DNA of 8,645 nt from Clostridia bacterium. GTDB lineage: Bacteria; Bacillota; Clostridia; DUPQ01. The translations under genes were made by a program, and so were the position numbers. Shown here in pieces: positions 6,213 through 8,645 of this stretch. Location: contig JAQVAJ010000045.1 in the NCBI GenBank assembly GCA_028690885.1, positions 1 to 8,645 of the forward strand. The letters run 5' to 3'. The first letter of the stretch is position 1. Every line of letters starts with the position of its first letter. The notes beneath the pieces were generated by a model. The model had not been told where the DNA came from. It did no database searches and saw only the letters and a list, made by a program, of their open reading frames with translations.

Positions 6213-6756
6213 TATAAAAAAGAAGAAATATCTGAAAATCTTTGTACCAGTTATTATACTGATTTTAATAGTTGGAGTATGGATGCTCAAAAATTTGGTG
6301 CTGGATAAGAATGAGGATTACAAATCAGATGCTTTAGTAACTCCAATGGAAGAAGCGCATTTTGAATTAGATGCTAAAACTTTGGATTTACAGGAGCTTA
6401 CTCAGTATGGATTGCCGATAGTGCTGGATTTCGGTTCTGATTCCTGTCTTCCCTGTATAAGTTTTCATCCGACCTTGAAAAATATGCATAAAGATATGTA
6501 TGGCAGAGTAATAATCAAGTATATTGACGTATATAAATATGGAGAAGCTGTGCAGGGTTTTCCAGTTTCAGTATTACCTACACAGATTTTTATAAATGCA
6601 GATGGAACACCATATGTGCCAAGTAAGAATGTAAATATTCCTTTTGCTGTATATAACTACAACACAACAGGTGAACATGCATACACTGCGCATGAAGGCG
6701 TACTGACTAAGACTCAGTTTTTAGAAATACTTGAAGATATGGGAGTGAGCCAATGA
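6205..6756 (+). CDS. Membrane-anchored thioredoxin-fold protein
   Basis: I prefer the GTG at 6205 (183 residues). GAAAGGA ends 7 nt before it, and it gives a classic signal anchor: MDNIKKKKYLKIF, then a hydrophobic segment at ~12-33. An ATG at 6148 would overlap the ferredoxin gene by 65 bp and put a poor leader before the lysines. The thioredoxin domain follows outside the membrane, with VLDFGSDSCLPCISFHP at 73-89 (CxxC at C81-C84) and a cis-proline at VLPTQIF (P125). An insert around 140-165 (NIPFAVYNYNTTGEHAYT) is not standard. It probably accepts electrons from the CcdA-like protein encoded next, whose ATG overlaps its stop by 4 bp, and reduces a substrate or partner outside the membrane. 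It resembles ResA/TlpA-like proteins in topology, but no haem-maturation genes are nearby. Confidence 0.85.
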   Translation: MDNIKKKKYLKIFVPVIILILIVGVWMLKNLVLDKNEDYKSDALVTPMEEAHFELDAKTLDLQELTQYGLPIVLDFGSDSCLPCISFHPTLKNMHKDMYGRVIIKYIDVYKYGEAVQGFPVSVLPTQIFINADGTPYVPSKNVNIPFAVYNYNTTGEHAYTAHEGVLTKTQFLEILEDMGVSQ

Positions 6757-7442
6757 CAGAATTACTTGATAAAATTGCACCGTTACTTACTGATATAGGG
6801 TGGCTTACCCCTTTGCTTGCATTGATTGCAGGTGTTTTAACCTCTTTTATGCCATGTTCTTTATCTTCAATACCATTGGTTGTGGGATATGTAGGAGGTA
6901 CAGCGCAAAATGATTCAAAAAAAGCATTTAAGCTTTCAATAATCTATGTTTTAGGCACTGCTTTAACATTTACAGCAATAGGAGTGATTGCAGCACTTGC
7001 AGGCAAACTTGTAGGCGTTACAGGTTCATGGTGGTATATTATCTTAGGTGTTCTTATGGTTTTAATGGCTTTGCAGACATGGGGAATTTTTGAATTCATA
7101 CCATCAAGTAATTTGCTGTCAAAAAGTACGAAAAAAGGAGGAATAGGCGCATTTATTGCTGGAATGCTAGCTGGAGTATTTTCCTCACCATGCGCAACTC
7201 CGGTTTTAGTAGCGCTTATAGCCATAGTTGCAACACAGAACAGTATATTATGGGGAGCTTTCCTGTTTATACTATATTCAATAGGCCATGGAGTGCTTTC
7301 GGTTGTTGCAGGAACTTCAGTAGGTTTTGTTCAAAAGCTTGCCTCTAGCGAAAAATATGGAAAAGCAAGCAAAATATTAAGCATAGTAATGGGATTGATC
7401 ATATTAGTAATAGGGTTATATATGTTCTATCTGGGTTTTTAA
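6753..7442 (+). CDS. CcdA/DsbD-like thiol-disulfide transfer membrane protein (ArsG-related)
   Basis: This 229-residue protein has six membrane segments, the normal CcdA layout. The two signature cysteines are C35 in LTSFMPCSLSSIP and C147 in GVFSSPCATPV. In CcdA and DsbD they form the pair that carries reducing power from cytoplasmic thioredoxin across the membrane. A glycine-rich GYVGG follows the first motif. Some proteins of this subgroup are annotated as ArsG, from the arsEFG organoarsenical resistance operon, which would make it an exporter instead. Sequence alone does not decide between electron carrier and exporter. Its place between an outer-facing thioredoxin gene and a small cytoplasmic thioredoxin gene favours electron transfer. 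It starts with an ATGA overlap and has GGGAGTGAG before the start. Confidence 0.87.
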   Translation: MTELLDKIAPLLTDIGWLTPLLALIAGVLTSFMPCSLSSIPLVVGYVGGTAQNDSKKAFKLSIIYVLGTALTFTAIGVIAALAGKLVGVTGSWWYIILGVLMVLMALQTWGIFEFIPSSNLLSKSTKKGGIGAFIAGMLAGVFSSPCATPVLVALIAIVATQNSILWGAFLFILYSIGHGVLSVVAGTSVGFVQKLASSEKYGKASKILSIVMGLIILVIGLYMFYLGF

Positions 7443-7450
7443 ATAATATA

Positions 7451-7497
7451 AAAGGAGAGGTATGAGCAGGTTATAACTGTATCATACAAAAAAAAGT
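7451..7497 (+). promoter_or_regulatory. Ribosome binding site separated from its gene by a hairpin
   Basis: A strong AAAGGAGAGG (7451-7460) lies 37 nt before the ATG at 7498, which itself has only AAAAAAAAGT in front. Between them, 7460-7469 can pair with 7477-7487: GTATGA/TCATAC and GCAG/CTGT, with one bulged A (7481), one G-U pair and a 7-nt loop. Folding would leave about 10 nt between the binding site and the ATG, which is normal spacing. The hairpin also hides a four-codon ORF (ATG 7462, TAA 7474-7476) in the same frame as the next gene. The structure is by eye; function is inferred. Confidence 0.55.
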
Positions 7498-7848
7498 ATG
7501 GGACTATTTGATAAGTTTAAGAAAAAAGAAGAGAAGGAAGAATGTTGCAGTTGCTGTAACTGTAATTCAGAGTCAGTAGAAAAGGAAAGTAAAGAAATCT
7601 TTGAAAATGCTTCAGTGAAAATACTTGGAAGTGGTTGCAAAAAGTGTAATGAACTGGAAAAAGCAACTAAAGAAGCTCTTGATATGCTAAATATGAATGA
7701 TACTATTGACCATGTTACAGACTTTGCAAAAATTGCAGCTTATGGAGTCATCAGTACTCCTGCACTGGTTGTTGATGAAAAGGTTGTATCTTATGGCAAA
7801 GTTCTTAAAACAGATGAAGTTTTAAAAATACTAAAGAAGATAAGGTAG
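7498..7848 (+). CDS. Small redox-active thioredoxin (TM0996/MTH895 type) with N-terminal Cys cluster
   Basis: This 116-residue soluble protein ends in an ~75-residue glutaredoxin-like domain. It shows KILGSGCKKCNELEK with CxxC at C47-C50, the Thr-Pro cis-proline at 87-88 (GVISTPALVVDEKVV), and a final KTDEVLKIL helix, the usual pattern of this family. Genes of this family often accompany ArsP/DUF318 permeases and ArsR regulators. The first 40 residues are an added segment: a basic/acidic helix (MGLFDKFKKKEEKEE), then CCSCCNC (five cysteines at 16-22), which could bind a soft metal or metalloid. It may hand electrons or a thiol-bound substrate to the neighbouring membrane proteins. The translation start has no adjacent ribosome site; see the hairpin before it. 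The next gene starts 7 nt after its stop. Confidence 0.88.
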   Translation: MGLFDKFKKKEEKEECCSCCNCNSESVEKESKEIFENASVKILGSGCKKCNELEKATKEALDMLNMNDTIDHVTDFAKIAAYGVISTPALVVDEKVVSYGKVLKTDEVLKILKKIR

Positions 7849-7855
7849 GATACAT

Positions 7856-8332
7856 ATGTTTACATATATCATTTACGGTTTAGCTGTAATAGGGTTATCA
7901 GTATCATTTTTTAAGGATAGACAAAAAACGAAAATGGCCTTAACGAAAGCATGGAAGTCTTTTGAGAATATACTTCCTCAGTTTCTAGCAATATTGGTTA
8001 TAATAGGTATTATTTTTGCAATACTGAGTCCAAGCACTATACAGGTGCTTTTAGGCAGTAATTCCGGTTTTTTTGGAGTTATTGGAGCATCGCTTATCGG
8101 AGCAATAACTTTGATACCTGGATTCGTAGCTTTCCCGCTTGCAGCAGCTTTACTAAACAGTGGAGCAGGGTATATGCAGATTGCGGCTTTTGTAGCATCT
8201 TTAATGATGGTTGGTATAATTACCCTGCCATTGGAAATAAAAACATTTGGTAAGAAAGCTGCTGTTATAAGAAATGTTTCAGCATATGCTTTTTCACTTA
8301 TTGCTGCATTGATAATAGGGGTGATATTATGA
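7856..8332 (+). CDS. Half-size permease of the ArsP/DUF318-like (COG0701) superfamily, first half
   Basis: This 158-residue protein has four or so hydrophobic segments (around 1-18, 40-60, 70-125 and 140-158) and a basic loop (KDRQKTKMALTKAW). The segment LIPGFVAFPLAAALL (86-100), followed by ASLMMVGIITLPLE, matches the core motif of this permease superfamily. It lacks the TPFCSCSS cysteines of the larger permease encoded earlier in the operon. Paired ~160-residue permeases encoded side by side are known in Clostridia and probably join as a heterodimer equal to one full-length permease. The ribosome site is TAGGA, partly inside the preceding stop. It overlaps the next gene by 4 bp (ATGA), so equal production is likely. 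Substrate is unknown. Confidence 0.8.
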   Translation: MFTYIIYGLAVIGLSVSFFKDRQKTKMALTKAWKSFENILPQFLAILVIIGIIFAILSPSTIQVLLGSNSGFFGVIGASLIGAITLIPGFVAFPLAAALLNSGAGYMQIAAFVASLMMVGIITLPLEIKTFGKKAAVIRNVSAYAFSLIAALIIGVIL

Positions 8333-8645
8333 TTAAAAATATACTTAAAAGATATTGGATATTCTTATTATTACTGATTGTTAATGTAGTCATTGGACTT
8401 ATATTTCCTGAAATAGGTAAAAGGTCATTAGAGATTTCAAAACAGAATGTAATTGAGATGCTGCTTGTTATACCGCCTATCTTTGTTCTGTTAGGATTAC
8501 TCGATGTTTGGGTAGATAGAACTACTATGGTTAAATTTATGGGAAAAGGGTCTGGAATCAAAGGAGTCCTAATAGCTTTTTTATTAGGTTCAGCTGCAGC
8601 TGGACCCTTATACGCAGCTTTTCCAGTTGCTGGAGTAATGATGAA
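8329..8645 (+). CDS. Half-size permease, second half (cut by window edge)
   Basis: The ATG at 8329 overlaps the previous stop. The frame stays open for 105 codons to the window end: MIKNILKRYWIFLLLLIVNV..., with hydrophobic segments at ~9-27, 43-60 and 78-105. The segment LLGSAAAGPLYAAFPVAGVM (86-104) is a recognisable superfamily motif, equivalent to the TLIPGFVAFPLAAALL stretch of its partner. It should be ~160-170 residues when complete. It is the last gene visible; later genes of the operon, perhaps including the regulator, may lie beyond the edge. Confidence 0.82.
   Translation, partial: MIKNILKRYWIFLLLLIVNVVIGLIFPEIGKRSLEISKQNVIEMLLVIPPIFVLLGLLDVWVDRTTMVKFMGKGSGIKGVLIAFLLGSAAAGPLYAAFPVAGVMM

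Noticed and set aside
7460..7497. Rho-independent terminator between the CcdA-like gene and the small thioredoxin gene
   Set aside because: The hairpin is followed by an A-run, not a T-run, on the coding strand, and on the minus strand the T-run precedes the hairpin.
8320..8340. Frameshift error splitting one permease gene into two
   Set aside because: The junction is a clean ATGA stop-start overlap, the second protein begins with its own basic-then-hydrophobic start, and paired half-size permeases are known. Reads would settle it.

Overview
The window comes from a low-GC, probably anaerobic Bacillota (Clostridia-like) genome. The host genes are AT-rich, use AGGAGG-type ribosome binding sites and sit in tight, overlapping operons. 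The Cas proteins are of the type II-A kind common in Firmicutes. The central insertion sequence is visibly richer in G+C than its flanks, as expected for recently acquired DNA.

Left part (1-1208, minus strand): the 3' end of a type II-A CRISPR-Cas operon. Reading leftward there is the last ~64 codons of cas9, a complete cas1 with its metal-binding triad intact, and the first 51 codons of cas2, cut by the window edge. The three genes are joined by 4-bp ATGA overlaps. No CRISPR array or tracrRNA was seen.

Middle (1209-3748): a complete-looking IS21-family element with istA and istB overlapping by 8 bp. It is bounded by TGCATATTTCGGA inverted ends and by arrays of ~16-bp repeats spaced 22-23 bp apart (four on the left, three on the right). 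It truncates two unrelated minus-strand genes: cas9 on the left (5' part gone) and an inosine/uridine-type nucleoside hydrolase on the right (3' part gone). The bases flanking the two ends do not match, so there is no target duplication. The simplest reading is a deletion between two IS copies, or an IS-driven adjacent deletion, that removed most of cas9 and everything between it and the nucleoside hydrolase. The CRISPR system therefore looks decapitated.

Right part (4358-8645, plus strand): a seven-gene operon behind one strong sigma-A-like promoter (TTGACA-N17-TAAAAT) flanked by two matching 22-bp palindromes that look like ArsR/SmtB-type operators. It encodes (1) a full-length TPFCSCSS-type permease of the ArsP/DUF318 family, (2) a fusion of a two-cluster ferredoxin, a thioredoxin-like (probably DUF2703) domain and a metallothionein-like Cys tail, (3) a membrane-anchored thioredoxin, (4) a CcdA-like thiol-transfer membrane protein (related to the ArsG family), (5) a small TM0996/MTH895-type thioredoxin with an extra CCSCCNC segment, and (6, 7) two half-size permeases of the same superfamily, the second cut by the window edge. 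Together they suggest a redox-powered metalloid or organo-metalloid export and detoxification system. Electrons would pass from ferredoxin or a cytoplasmic thiol through the CcdA-like protein to the outer-facing thioredoxin, and the permeases would export a thiol-reactive substrate. The substrate cannot be told from sequence. A hairpin lying between the ribosome binding site and the start codon of gene 5 is an unusual regulatory feature.
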